From Lepidodermella squamata (Eukaryota > Gastrotricha), in the NCBI GenBank assembly GCA_047495785.1, contig JBLDXI010000058.1:62001-126000 (forward strand): 64,000 nt of DNA, given 5' to 3'. Every line of letters starts with the position of its first letter. Position 1 is the first letter of the stretch. Positions 1 to 8,639 of this stretch are shown here, piece by piece. A program made the translations under genes and the position numbers. The notes beneath the pieces are model-generated. The model did not search any database, was not told the DNA's origin, and saw only the letters and a list, made by a program, of their open reading frames with translations.

Positions 1-1662
1 TGTCGTCGCGGCCGAATATGACCGGTAAACGACGGGTGCGGACTTTTCTTTCTTCGAGCAGAAGCCTGGCAGGATCGCCGGTCTTGACACAGCGGCGTGC
101 GTCGTCGTATGCGACAGCGAACTCGTTCTCGTTGAAGGTCACAGCATGGCGAATGATTACACTTCGAGTGGCTGGATCGAATAGCCTGGACCCTTTTTGT
201 TCCAACGAGTAGCCGACGAAACGGTAGGTCTTCGCCTTCGCGTCGAACTTAGTGCGGTACTTGTCTGCAATGTGGGCGTACGCAATGCAGCCGAACGGGC
301 GCAGAAGCGAGACGTCAGGTGCGCGGCCGTGCAGGATTTCAAAAGGCGCCCGGAACGGAATCAGGCACCCGATTCAATGTAAAGACGGAGTAGCTGGCCG
401 CCTCGCCCCAGAAATACTTCGCAGCGCCGGCGTGAATCATGCTCCTACGCGATAACTCGGTCACCGTACGAATGGCGCGCTCGGCCACGCCGTTTTGCTC
501 CGGGGTATCGGCCACCGTCAGCTCGTGCTTGGTCCCACGCTCGGCCAGGTACGCCTTCGTCTCGTTCGACACTTATTAGCCACCACCGTCGGTTCGGAAA
601 CGCGCGATATTTTTACGCTGGGAGTTCGTCACTTCAGCCTCGAAGATCTTATACTTTTCGAAGACGTCAGATTTGTGGGCTATGAGAAAAACCTATACGT
701 GGTGAGAATAATCGTTAACCATGAGCAGAAGCCATCTCGCGCGCCACCAAGAGATTCGACTTCTACCGGGCCGGCGACGTCGGAATGTACCAGATCGAGG
801 TCATCTTCTGACCGGTCGTGCTCGGCGGTGAGCTTCAAGCAACGAGACTGCGGCGACGGCTCTGGACGTGTTGACGCGCAGTTAGTACAAGCCCTCGTTC
901 TGGTCAGCGACCCCAACGGCGCGCTGAGAGTCGCCCTGGAAGACGAGCGCTTTCTCGGGCCCAAAACGAAGTAAGCCAGCGATTGAGGCAGCGTAGACCC
1001 TCAGGAGATTTGTAGCCAAAGCAGGGACGAACAGGACATTCTTGATAGATACGCGAATCCGCTTCCCATCATTGACCACCGCTAGGACGGTGCCAGTCTT
1101 CGACGCGGGAATTCGGCGTCCATCACCGAGCTTAACGTAAATCTCGAGCGGCTCAATATCCGATAATGCTGAAAGATCGTTCGTCATATGCATTGTCGCC
1201 CCGGAGTCGGCCATCCAGCGCCGATCAATTGGCTCGCCAACGACAGCTTCGCGACCCAGTGTCGTTTTTACCAAGTTGGCGGACACGAATCGAATCCGCC
1301 TGGGCACTCCCCCCTCACGACCGAGAGAGTGACGGAGGTAGTGCAACTCGCGCAGTTCGTGTCGCAGGTCGCTGGGTTCTCGGTCGACGACAGCTCGAAA
1401 CGCGGTTGGACCAGAACTCGCACCTTGGTCTCCGTCGCGACGCATATGCGTGACGCATCTTCGACCAGCGCTCACACAGATCGGCCCGTTGGCCGACGCG
1501 GTTACACTTTCGACACGATATGTTTTTGTCATGGCTGTACTTTTTGCACTCTTCAATCTTGTGGCCGCGGGCGTCGCAGTACGGGCAATTGAGAATAAAA
1601 TTCATTCGGCTTGTTTTCAATTTGTTTTCAAGTTTTAATATCGTTTTACGGAGTCGCCACAC
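1..1662 (-). pseudogene. Copia-type retrotransposon gag-pol fragment, frameshifted
   Basis: Read on the minus strand this is a Ty1/Copia polyprotein in broken pieces. From high to low coordinate: a CCHC zinc knuckle (CPYCDARGHKIEEC, about 1590-1550) with a degenerate second knuckle; an aspartic protease block with DSGATMHMTND (about 1200-1160); a pre-integrase/integrase start with DLVHSDVAGPVEV (about 800-750); integrase end with TPEQNGVAERAIRTV (about 510-460); then a stretch near 340-10 matching the post-integrase linker (GRAPDVSLLRPFGC, FVGYSLEQKGSRLF). The pieces lie in different frames, so several indels separate them. Reverse transcriptase and RNase H would lie beyond the left edge. No LTR was found at the gag side. 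A dead copy is the simplest reading; the family assignment is secure, the exact clade is not. Confidence 0.85.
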
Positions 1663-1675
1663 TGGTGGTCAGACG

Positions 1676-2330
1676 TCACGGCAGCGGACAGCCACTGAAG
1701 TTTTGCCTGGTTCCGCTCAAGACGGTAGACATACCTGCAACAGCAGCACTGAGTTGAGCAGTTGATTGCTGGTCGGGGGCCGGCGAGAACACAGAGGGAG
1801 CGGGGTGAGACGGAGGGATCAGCGGCGAAGGCGCGGCAGTAGCATGGGCAAAACTGCGACCCGGCACCCCAGGCGACAACTTGCCACTGCCAGTGGCACC
1901 CGCGGCGAGCTTCTTAATTTTCGCGGCGGCGTGAGCACGGCGGGATTCCACTTCAGCAGCCTGCGCAACTTTGAACGCTGGGCAGCCGCGCCAGGTACTG
2001 AAGTGGTGAAACGGAGCGTCGCCATCCCGGCAGTTGCAGCAGTAGGCCTGTTCAGATGTCGCCTGGCAGCTCTCGGTGAGGTGACATTGTCGATGATCAT
2101 GACGCGCTTGCTAACGGGGTTGGTGGGGGCTGGGGCTCGACGAGGGGCGCCCGCAGCAGCAGAAGCAACGGGCGGCGGGGCCTTCGGCCCACCACTGGCC
2201 GGTGGCGCAGCGGACGTAGCTGCTAGAGCCTGAAACTCCCAAGGGAAACTCCCTATCAGCATCCATCTGGTCGTTCGAGGATGACGGTGAAGCAGCAGCG
2301 CCGCGGTGTTGCGAGACGAGAGCTTTCACC
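1676..2330 (-). pseudogene. LINE ORF1 (gag-like zinc-knuckle) fragment
   Basis: A minus-strand frame around 2085-1960 reads CHLTESCQ then YCCNCRDGDAPFHHFSTWRGCPAFK, followed by an Ala/Lys/Arg-rich tail. Clustered CxxC/H-C knuckles ending in a GCPxxK motif are typical of ORF1 proteins of Jockey/I-type non-LTR retrotransposons, which coat the element RNA. The flanking Ala/Pro/Ser-rich sequence in the same strand would be the disordered N-terminal part. It sits directly upstream, on the minus strand, of the Copia pieces, but the two are different element types, so this is a junction of fragments. Stop codons and frame changes mean it is not a working ORF. Confidence 0.5.
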
Positions 2331-2752
2331 TCCGCAATCGCGGTGGCGGACAGGCCCTTAATGTTGATCTTCTTCGGCAGCCGCTCGCAGCCAATAGCAG
2401 ACGCAGGCGGCGGGACATCCGGCTTTTGCTTCTTCTTCGAGACGCCACCCTCAGGCGCATGTTGGTAATGTTATCGGTTAACCACACACTTACTGACGGA
2501 GTTAGTCGCAGCCGAAGCCTATAGGTATTTGAAAAAATAGCGGGATTGAAAATTTTAGTGAAATCAGTAACTGGTGGGAAACATGCGCATCAGGCCTAAG
2601 GATAGCATGTGGTTGCCGATTTTCCGATTCCTTCCTTAATTTGCTGGAAATCCAAAAAATTCGATTTTTTTGCTTGGCTGAAAAAAAATTCCGCTTTGAA
2701 AGGGTTAATGTCAACATCGGGCCGGCGGCGACTAGATGTCGCAGATCCGGAG

Positions 2753-3899
2753 TCAGCATGAAATAAGGTGTCGCTGCAGATAACAGGCGATCACCGACAA
2801 ACAAATATAAATTGATAGCCCAACCTCAGAAAAGTTATAATTCAGTCGCAGATAGTTAGTGATGAGATTAACGGTTTTCCCCGGTACACCGTACGGACGC
2901 AGTATGGCACAGAGCGTAGTTCTTTGGATGCTGCTGAAGGCTTTTTTGAAGCCAGCAAATTCATCCAAAGCTCCTCGTTTCATTCGACGCATTGCTCGAC
3001 TATGTTTCGCAAAGCAAAAATAATGTCGGCGCATCTTCGGCTGTTTGCATTCGGTATAGAATGACACGACAGACTTTGCTGGGAACTGACTGTAGGGTTA
3101 TTCCTGGCAAGTTGTCGCAGCTGCTCAGGCCGCCCTTTTTCGGCAGTTTTGTTATCAAACTCTTTCTCCAGTCGTCCGGGATATCCTCCTTGGACCAATG
3201 TCGCTAAATTGGCCTATCAGTGTATCCCCGATAGCGTCAACATCAACTCGGGATCCGTCAGGACCAGCTGCGTTACCATTTTATTCTAGTTGGCTCAGCG
3301 CGGTGACGATTTCAGCCTTTGTTGGTGGGTTTCTAGCAATCGCCAAATCGACCGTAGCTGAGTTTCCATCGAGTTCTGGTTCGGGCGCTTTCAGCACTCG
3401 ATCGAAGCGAAGTGCCTCTTCCACATCGCCATTTGGTCACGTTCCGTCGTCAGCTTTCTTCCATCCTCGTCGAAAATCACTCCACCGTCGCGGCTTTTTG
3501 TTCCAACCAGCTGTGTGATTATCGGCTCGTACAGCCGTCTGAGGCCTCCTTATCTGCTGTTACTTGCACTTCGCTCCGTCCTCCGTTCACCTCCCGGTTC
3601 TTCGCTTCGTAACGTGCGTTGAGGGGTAATCGTGCCAGATCAGATTGATTTCTCTGCCTGAGCAAGCCGATTTCCCTTCTCTCATCAATGAGTTTCCAAG
3701 TACGATTTGTGATGTAGGTTTTACCTTCGCGGAGAACCTGCCCCAAGTTGTACTTGGCGGCATCGCCAATTCCGCTTTTCAATAACGACCATTGCTGTTC
3801 GCCGTCGCCCTTTGCTGTCCGACAGGCCGCCAGGGATTTTCTGACGACCCATATGAACTGAAGTTTATGTTCGGTGAGCGCGAGTTTGAACAGCCTCAC
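2753..3899 (-). pseudogene. LINE reverse transcriptase fragment (linker and RT palm)
   Basis: Minus-strand frames 3899-3519, 3198-2980 and 3067-2753 read in order as the region between endonuclease and RT of a CR1/Jockey-like LINE and the start of its RT. Diagnostic pieces: GIGDAAKYNLGQVLREGKT and TWKLIDERREIGLLRQRN in the linker; a run equivalent to IPDDW...KLPKKG...RGITLQS near 3190-3090; and FAGFKKAFSSIQRTTLCAIL with YGVPGKTVNLI near 2960-2870, which is the first RT motif (the usual Asp before the aromatic pair is not intact in this frame). The three frames differ, so the copy carries several indels. Nothing downstream contains the YADD catalytic motif in this strand. Confidence 0.75.
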
Positions 3900-4080
3900 T
3901 CTTTTTTTTTATTTATTGAAACATTTCAGGCGCGCACGGTTGGCTATAGCGCAAGCCCTAGGTCATTAATAAATGTTTTGAAGAGCTCGACATTGATCAC
4001 TGATGGGAACACAACAGATGTAGGAAGATTATTCCATTATTCCACGTCAACGATGATTTTGCACGAGTAGGTCACTACTC

Positions 4081-4535
4081 CTACAAAACGGCGTTGCCCA
4101 AGGGGTTGCAGCGTGGCTCCAATGATTTTGCAGAATCTGACCTGTACGGCATCCAGTTTTCGAGAGGAGTCGCGGGAGCCGTAAGCGTACATGGCGCCAT
4201 ACCAAATTCTAGGCACGGTAGTGCGTAGGCTTTGAAGGCAACCCCTAGTTGCCGTGTGGATAGGTAGGATCTCAATCTCAGCAGCTGCGTTACCGCTGTG
4301 TTGGCTTGGCCTACTTTCTTAATGATGCATTTTTCCATAGTGAGACCAGAGTCAAGCACCGCAGCCCTAGCAGCGTCGTTGCCTGCGAGATAACAGGCTC
4401 TTCTCCTTCTTCACTGGCTTCCCTCGTCTTACCACATCTGAAGCGGGTGTAGCTGAATTTTGTGTCGACGTGCTTCTTGGGGTCCATTGAGACGTAGCTA
4501 CGTCTCATGTTGAGACCCGGTGCGCCTGTGCCCAC
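4081..4535 (-). pseudogene. LINE fragment, C-terminal (post-RT) region
   Basis: Minus-strand frames at 4535-4311 and 4359-4081 include SYVSMDPKKHVDTKFSYTRF and a helix-rich stretch with QANTAVTQLLRLRSYLSTR and GVAFKAYALPCLEFGMA. This resembles the thumb/connection region that follows the RT catalytic core in CR1/Jockey-type LINEs (multiplying trial, xxLLRxxxxS, then a YxLPxLxYG-like block). On the minus strand it lies upstream of the RT start fragment at 2753-3899, which is the reverse of normal protein order. It is therefore a separate insertion or a rearranged piece. A frameshift near 4330 breaks it. Confidence 0.55.
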
Positions 4536-4976
4536 TGAGTCGCTTTGAAGCGTTGAAGTCGCCCCTGACTATTAATAGGTCATGTTTAGGGACCTGCGAG
4601 ACTGCTCTGGCTCATAAAACGCCTCCTTTGCCTCCTCCTGCAACCCCGAATCGTTTCCGCATGGGTACATGAACTGTCTAGACTCCGCCTTCCTTTCGGG
4701 TTTGGGCGCGCCCGTACATTCTGCCTGCGCTCTCTGCTCTGTACATTTCGCTGGTTTGGTTTTAAGTAGCTATTTTTTGTTTCTAACACGGTTCCCATTT
4801 TTTGTACAGTAGAGTCGGTGAAACCACGCGTTAACCACCGACCTAGTGGGAGGGCACTGCTGCTGGTCCGTTGCCTGCACGTTTAGCTGGACACAAGTCG
4901 CAGCCAACGGAGTATTCGTACAGCGCACAAACTTCAATACGCCAACTTTAAGGCCGCAGTAGCTTCGTGAGCACCT

Positions 4977-5005
4977 CGTTCGTGGCGCGGAAGAACCCGC
5001 ACTTC
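4977..5005 (+). repeat. Left 29-bp terminal inverted repeat
   Basis: Exact inverted match to 8513-8541. The direct flank ACCT at 4973-4976 equals the flank at 8542-8545. The sequence immediately inside (GATGATTTTTTGCC against AGGCAAAAAAGTG on the other end) stays only loosely similar, so the repeat stops sharply at 29 bp. Confidence 0.9.
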
Positions 5006-5023
5006 GATGATTTTTTGCCTTGA

Positions 5024-5209
5024 GCTGTACTACGCGGAGTACAGCCTTAGACACTGTACTGAGTGGTACAGCATTTATGGGCTGTACTCTCGAATACAGC
5101 ACACGGACTGTGTACACTGTGTACAGCCAAGGGAAGGGCTGTACTGCCCAGTACAGCCATCTAGACCGTACTGCCCAGTACAGCCATGTGGACCGTACTG
5201 CCCAGTACT
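5024..5209. repeat. Left subterminal array of GTAC palindromes (about 7 units)
   Basis: About seven units of about 20-22 bp, each an imperfect palindrome of the form (G/A)CTGTACT-n(2-8)-AGTACAG(C/T), for example GCTGTACTGCCCAGTACAGC near 5139. The innermost three units (from about 5139 to 5209) also repeat in tandem with nearly identical loops (TGCCCA). Spacers between units are 4-11 bp and unrelated. The two arms of each unit co-vary (CTGT with ACAG, CCGT with the damaged partner), while the loops differ freely. The array starts 19 bp inside the left terminal repeat. It could bind transposase cooperatively, extrude as cruciforms, or form RNA hairpins if transcribed. Confidence 0.85.
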
Positions 5210-5273
5210 TTAAGACATCATTCCATAGATCACCCCGTTCTCCATGCATCATTCATTTCGACTTCAATGTTAC

Positions 5274-6570
5274 TTATTCATTAGGGATTATTTCCATTTT
5301 CAGCATTTCGAGGAGATCTGCCATAAGAGCATAAGGCAGCGGAATCGGGGAACTTCTCAGTCTCACAGGGGGCCCAGATGGTACTTTCTTCAGCGCGTTG
5401 ACTGAGAGCGAGTATGTTTTCTCCGGCCACTTTGCTTCGTAGCCATCGCGTACGGAAATAGTCCGCAGTCCCTTCTCGTACCTGAACCAGACGCCTTCGG
5501 ACCAAGGCAGATAATCGCTTTTAGTGCTAGGTTTCGCTCCAAGACCAAAAAAATTCGAGTTCAAATTATTGCTTGCCCTCCAATTTTTTGCCTTTCGAAG
5601 TTTTGAGGTGAAGCTGGGTTCGCCATGAAAGTCCAGCTGTTGATCCCACGTCAGCTCGTGAACTACAAATGGCTTATCAGGACGGCAAATTCGGGCAACT
5701 TCCCGCCAGTCCGTTGAGAAATTGATGGAATAGCGGCTGCTTCTACGCTCGATTAACCTGGAAAATACGATAAACGACATCATCATGTGAACATGAATGG
5801 CACTTTACGCACGAGTGAGTGTGATCAACGACCATCATGGTATGATTCGCTTGGAAGAATTTGTGATGCACATGCTGCAGCTGAGATGTGGCGTTCTGTA
5901 ACGCGAACATGATCGAACATGATCGAACATGATGAACATGTTTGAAAAATAGCTGCTGTGGTTTCCCGTGCCGTTGTCGCTGTAGATGATGAGGGTGCGG
6001 CAATCTGGATGATAGACCGGTAGATACTTTGTGATGTAAAGATAAATCGCTGAGCCGGCAGAGCTGCCATCAGGATGTTCCAAGTCTGTCTCGTCAGACA
6101 TGAAACAAAATGTTTCTTTCGAAACCATTTCGTAGATCACTGAAATATATGAAATTAGCTCAAAATCAATAACTTTCAAACTAAAATTACCGCAATTCCA
6201 GGTTTTGAGTTTTCTGAAGTGATAGTTCGCATCAGAAATAGCCGGACTCAGCAAGGCTTTTTCATAATCCAACTGCACCACAACGACATCAGGTTTATCC
6301 CGGGCCAATTTCGTATCAGCTTTGCAAGCTCGTCGAGCAGCGTTTTTCAAGTACAAATGAGCTTGAAAAATCGTTTTACGACTGTTGTCAACTTTTTTTT
6401 GGCGAAGGCGCAGCTGAAATTTTCGGCATTTACAGCATTTATCTTTTTTAGTTAATTTGAGCGAGAGTTCAGGGTAAGCTTCGCGTAAAATCCTTTTGAA
6501 TGAAGTGAAGCCCAAAGGCAACAGTCCGGAAGGTACCTCTGAGAAGTGCTTCAAGTATAGCCATCAAACA
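5274..6570 (-). pseudogene. Transposase-like protein of the palindrome-array element (RNase H-like, DUF7869-type)
   Basis: Minus-strand coding pieces in order: 6554-6191 (EVPSGLLPLGFTSFKRILRE, a Cys pair CCKCRKF, then DVVVVQLDYEKALL), 6139-5940 (FCFMSDETDLEHPDG, then TLIIYSDNGTGNHSS), about 5930-5813 (HHKFFQANHTMMVVDHTHS) and 5757-5274 (LIERRSSRYSINFS to a stop). Two introns fit GT-AG rules and keep frame: 6140-6190 (51 bp) and 5758-5812 (55 bp). The pattern of a strand ending LDYEKAL, a SDNGTGNxSS block and a later HxF...H..D block resembles the transposon-borne family I know as DUF7869, which has an RNase H-like core. The candidate catalytic acidic residues are the Asp in LDYEK and in YSDNG. 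A 10-bp tandem duplication at about 5904-5938 shifts the frame between the last two blocks, so the copy is broken. The N-terminal exon is not resolved. Confidence 0.7.
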
Positions 6571-6677
6571 TTTCTTTTTGAGGAATTAGAATTTCCAAAG
6601 AAAATCAAAATATTTCAAATTCTCGTCAAGTCCTCAACTTTGCGAGCCAAGCCACCATCACGCCTATCCGCCATCAT

Positions 6678-6950
6678 CTATCGCCGAGCTTCGCCTGACA
6701 TGACGATTACCTCAAGAATTCCTGTATTTAGCTCCAAAGCTAAATTTAGATCATCTTCATCTTCAATGACGACGTGATGCTCATCGTCGCACCAGAATAG
6801 CCCGTAATCATCGGCATTAAATAAATCTCGAAAAACTCCGTAGCATTTCGTTTTGACGTGAATCAACGGATTCTCACAGTCATCTTTAATTTTTACATAG
6901 CGAGCCCACTGAGCCCCCAAAACTGAAAATGTAACGATATTTCCAGGCAT
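6678..6950 (-). CDS. Small PB1-like protein inside the transposon
   Basis: A 90-codon ORF starting MPGNIVTFSVLGAQWARYVK and ending MSGEARR before a stop. The middle has alternating hydrophobic strands, and the segment GLFWCDDEHHVVIEDEDDL near residues 50-68 looks like the acidic OPCA loop of a PB1 fold (aromatic-x-Asp-Glu-x...Asp-x-Asp-Asp-Leu). PB1 domains mediate head-to-tail protein oligomerisation. The ORF lies just upstream of the transposase-like coding sequence on the same strand, inside the inverted repeats, so it could be a separate element protein or an N-terminal exon whose junction I cannot place. No GT donor before the stop gives a clear in-frame join. Assignment rests on the motif only. 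Confidence 0.45.
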   Translation of the reverse strand: MPGNIVTFSVLGAQWARYVKIKDDCENPLIHVKTKCYGVFRDLFNADDYGLFWCDDEHHVVIEDEDDLNLALELNTGILEVIVMSGEARR

Positions 6951-6967
6951 TTTATCTAAAAAAAGCT

Positions 6968-7261
6968 TTACGAGGACGCTGTCTTCTTATGAGAGAAAAA
7001 ATTGAACCAAGACGAGGAAGATTTGTTCTCGTCATTTTGGCTTTTCTTTTTGTCGGATTTACCCTTGGTTTTCAGCTTTTTCTTTTGATTAGCAGACGAA
7101 GCAGGCGGCGACAACGACGAAGGCTCTTCTCTGGCTTGCACTTCGCTTGGAACATCGGGCGATGGAAGGCTTTTCGCTCGATTCGAGTTGCCGTCACAAC
7201 CCGGTTTTGGTTGTGGGGGAAGAAAATCCTCAACCGTTGCGTACTGAGTAAGGCCCTCCAT
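6968..7261 (-). CDS. Lys/Ser-rich ORF inside the transposon, function unknown
   Basis: A 97-codon ORF that starts MEGLTQYATVEDFLPPQPKP and becomes strongly basic and Ser/Lys-rich toward its end (NQKKKLKTKGKSDKKK, then SSSSWFNFFSHKK). It ends 17 bp before the start of the PB1-like ORF. It looks disordered and could carry a nuclear localisation signal. A LINE insertion begins about 70 bp upstream of its ATG, so a longer N-terminus may have been displaced; a CCACTTACAG acceptor-like site lies just before the ATG. I do not recognise a family. Confidence 0.35.
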   Translation of the reverse strand: MEGLTQYATVEDFLPPQPKPGCDGNSNRAKSLPSPDVPSEVQAREEPSSLSPPASSANQKKKLKTKGKSDKKKSQNDENKSSSSWFNFFSHKKTASS

Positions 7262-7333
7262 GCGAATAAAATTGTCTGTAAGTGGGGCAGGAGAGCGACA
7301 TCGCGCTCTCGCAGCATTTTTGTTGCTCTTAGT

Positions 7334-7955
7334 TAGATATGCGGAGTAACACTTAGGGACAGGATTCGCAATGAGGTCATTGGAAATATGTGTGGTTTAG
7401 AACAATTTACATTCAAAATTGCTAGGCGGCAACTTCGCTGGTACGGGCACGTCGCTCGCATGGACCCCGCCGTAAGGCTGGCAAGCCAGATGCGGTACTG
7501 GCAGCCGCCGGATGATACTTGGAATAGACCTCGAAGGCGACCAAAATTAAGGTGGATTGATTGCATCAAAAAACATTTTAACAAAATAGGGATTAACAAT
7601 TTTGAGGAGGCCGACGCCCTGGCCCAGGATAGAACTACTTGGAGACAAAAAATTCATAGTTATTTTGGTGAAAATGAAATATCAGAGTAAGGATGAGTTT
7701 TTGAGGTTGACGATCAGGATAGGTAGCTTGCTCCTCCTCCGACACTCGGTTCGCTTGGCGTGAACAAAATTTACATCACGCCCGGCGAATTGGGTCCACC
7801 GGAGTGCATTTTATTTTATCATTTTTCCTTCTCATTTTTGTTTCTTCGTTTCTGTAATTGAACTCAATTGTTTTTGTTATGTTATTGTTGATCAATTAAT
7901 GAAGGAAAAGATAAAATAAAGAAAATGCTATGCTATGCTATGCTAAATGCTATTA
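7334..7955 (+). mobile_element. 5'-truncated LINE 3' end nested in the transposon
   Basis: From 7337 the plus frame reads CGVTLRDRIRNEVIGN and continues through RRQLRWYGHVARMDPAVR and RRRPKLRWIDCI to a stop at 7690. This is the conserved C-terminal tail of LINE reverse transcriptases (RWxGHVxRM ... GRPxxRWxD). A 3' UTR of about 230 bp follows, ending in tandem TATGC units (about 7927-7946), a typical LINE 3' tail. The upstream part of the element is missing, so it is a 5'-truncated insertion. It interrupts the palindrome-array transposon, upstream of that element's minus-strand ORFs, and is therefore younger than it. Confidence 0.85.
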
Positions 7956-8253
7956 TCTAAAAAATTTCAAAATGAGTGAACCAAGCCGAACATTGATGAA
8001 AAACATGGACGATCGTATGAAAACGGGCAATGTACCGAGATTGATCTAAGAATGCTTTGACTTTCGTCAAATTTATGAGAAAACCTGAATAAATCGGCTT
8101 CCGGCATATTTCATTTCGGGCAAATCGTGCATCCGATTGCTCATAAATTCTTGTTATTTAAAATCAAAATCCCATTTATTACCATCAAATTGTTTTATTG
8201 TCGTCATCTGACCCACAAACAAGTCGCAATTCCTGTTTACATTAGCCTAATTA

Positions 8254-8500
8254 GGCTGTACCTCTACAGTACGGTGACCGCGGTGCTGTAAACTGCGAGT
8301 ACAGTGATTCGGGCTGTACTTTGAGTACGGTAATGCTGACTGTACTGCTGACTACAGCCTGCCATTCAGCTGTACTTCTGAGTACAGCCTAATGAGCTGT
8401 ACTTCAGGTACAGCCTCGAAAAGACTGTACAATAAAAGTACAGCAGTAGGCTGTACCCGAGAGTACAGCCGGGTGTTGTGCTGTACTCGCTTGTACAGAC
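8254..8500. repeat. Right subterminal array of GTAC palindromes (about 9 units)
   Basis: About nine units of the same consensus as the left array, for example GGCTGTACCCGAGAGTACAGCC and AGCTGTACTTCTGAGTACAGC, separated by 5-12 bp of unrelated sequence. It ends 12 bp before the right terminal repeat. Loops are 2-8 bp and vary; the CTGTAC/GTACAG arms are held. A few units have one substituted arm (ACGGT for ACAGT), consistent with slow decay. Confidence 0.85.
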
Positions 8501-8512
8501 ACTTTTTTGCCT

Positions 8513-8541
8513 GAAGTGCGGGTTCTTCCGCGCCACGAACG
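8513..8541 (-). repeat. Right 29-bp terminal inverted repeat
   Basis: Exact reverse complement of 4977-5005, ending CCGCGCCACGAACG, followed by the ACCT duplication at 8542-8545. Confidence 0.9.
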
Positions 8542-8639
8542 ACCTGAGATAAATAATTCCATCATTTAATTTGCATCAATAAATTTTTTGTTTTCGTTGG
8601 CGTTCCTCGGGCGCCAGCGAGACCGAAGACTTGATTAAT

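Larger units (their letters stand above)
4977..8541. mobile_element. DNA transposon with terminal palindrome arrays
   Basis: Two 29-bp exact terminal inverted repeats bound this element: 4977-5005 (begins CGTTCGTGGCGCGGAAGAAC) and 8513-8541. Both outer flanks read ACCT (4973-4976 and 8542-8545), a candidate 4-bp target site duplication. Just inside each end is a dense array of short GTAC-centred palindromes (5024-5209 and 8254-8500). The interior is read on the minus strand: a Lys/Ser-rich ORF, a small PB1-like ORF and an RNase H-like transposase-type protein. A LINE 3' fragment has inserted at about 7334-7955. Total length is 3565 bp, about 2.9 kb without the LINE. The transposase frame is broken, so this copy is probably immobile. 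The element does not match a superfamily I can name with confidence; the 4-bp duplication and subterminal repeats are reminiscent of Chapaev/CMC-like elements, but that is only a suggestion. Confidence 0.85.

Noticed and set aside
1-2500. LTR for the Copia fragment
   Set aside because: I found no long direct repeat in the window; the other end would be beyond position 1.
5024-5209. Array with regularly repeated short sequence, possible CRISPR
   Set aside because: Units are themselves palindromes separated by 4-11 bp of unrelated DNA, spacing is irregular, a mirrored array exists at 8254-8500, and the genes around are eukaryotic with introns.
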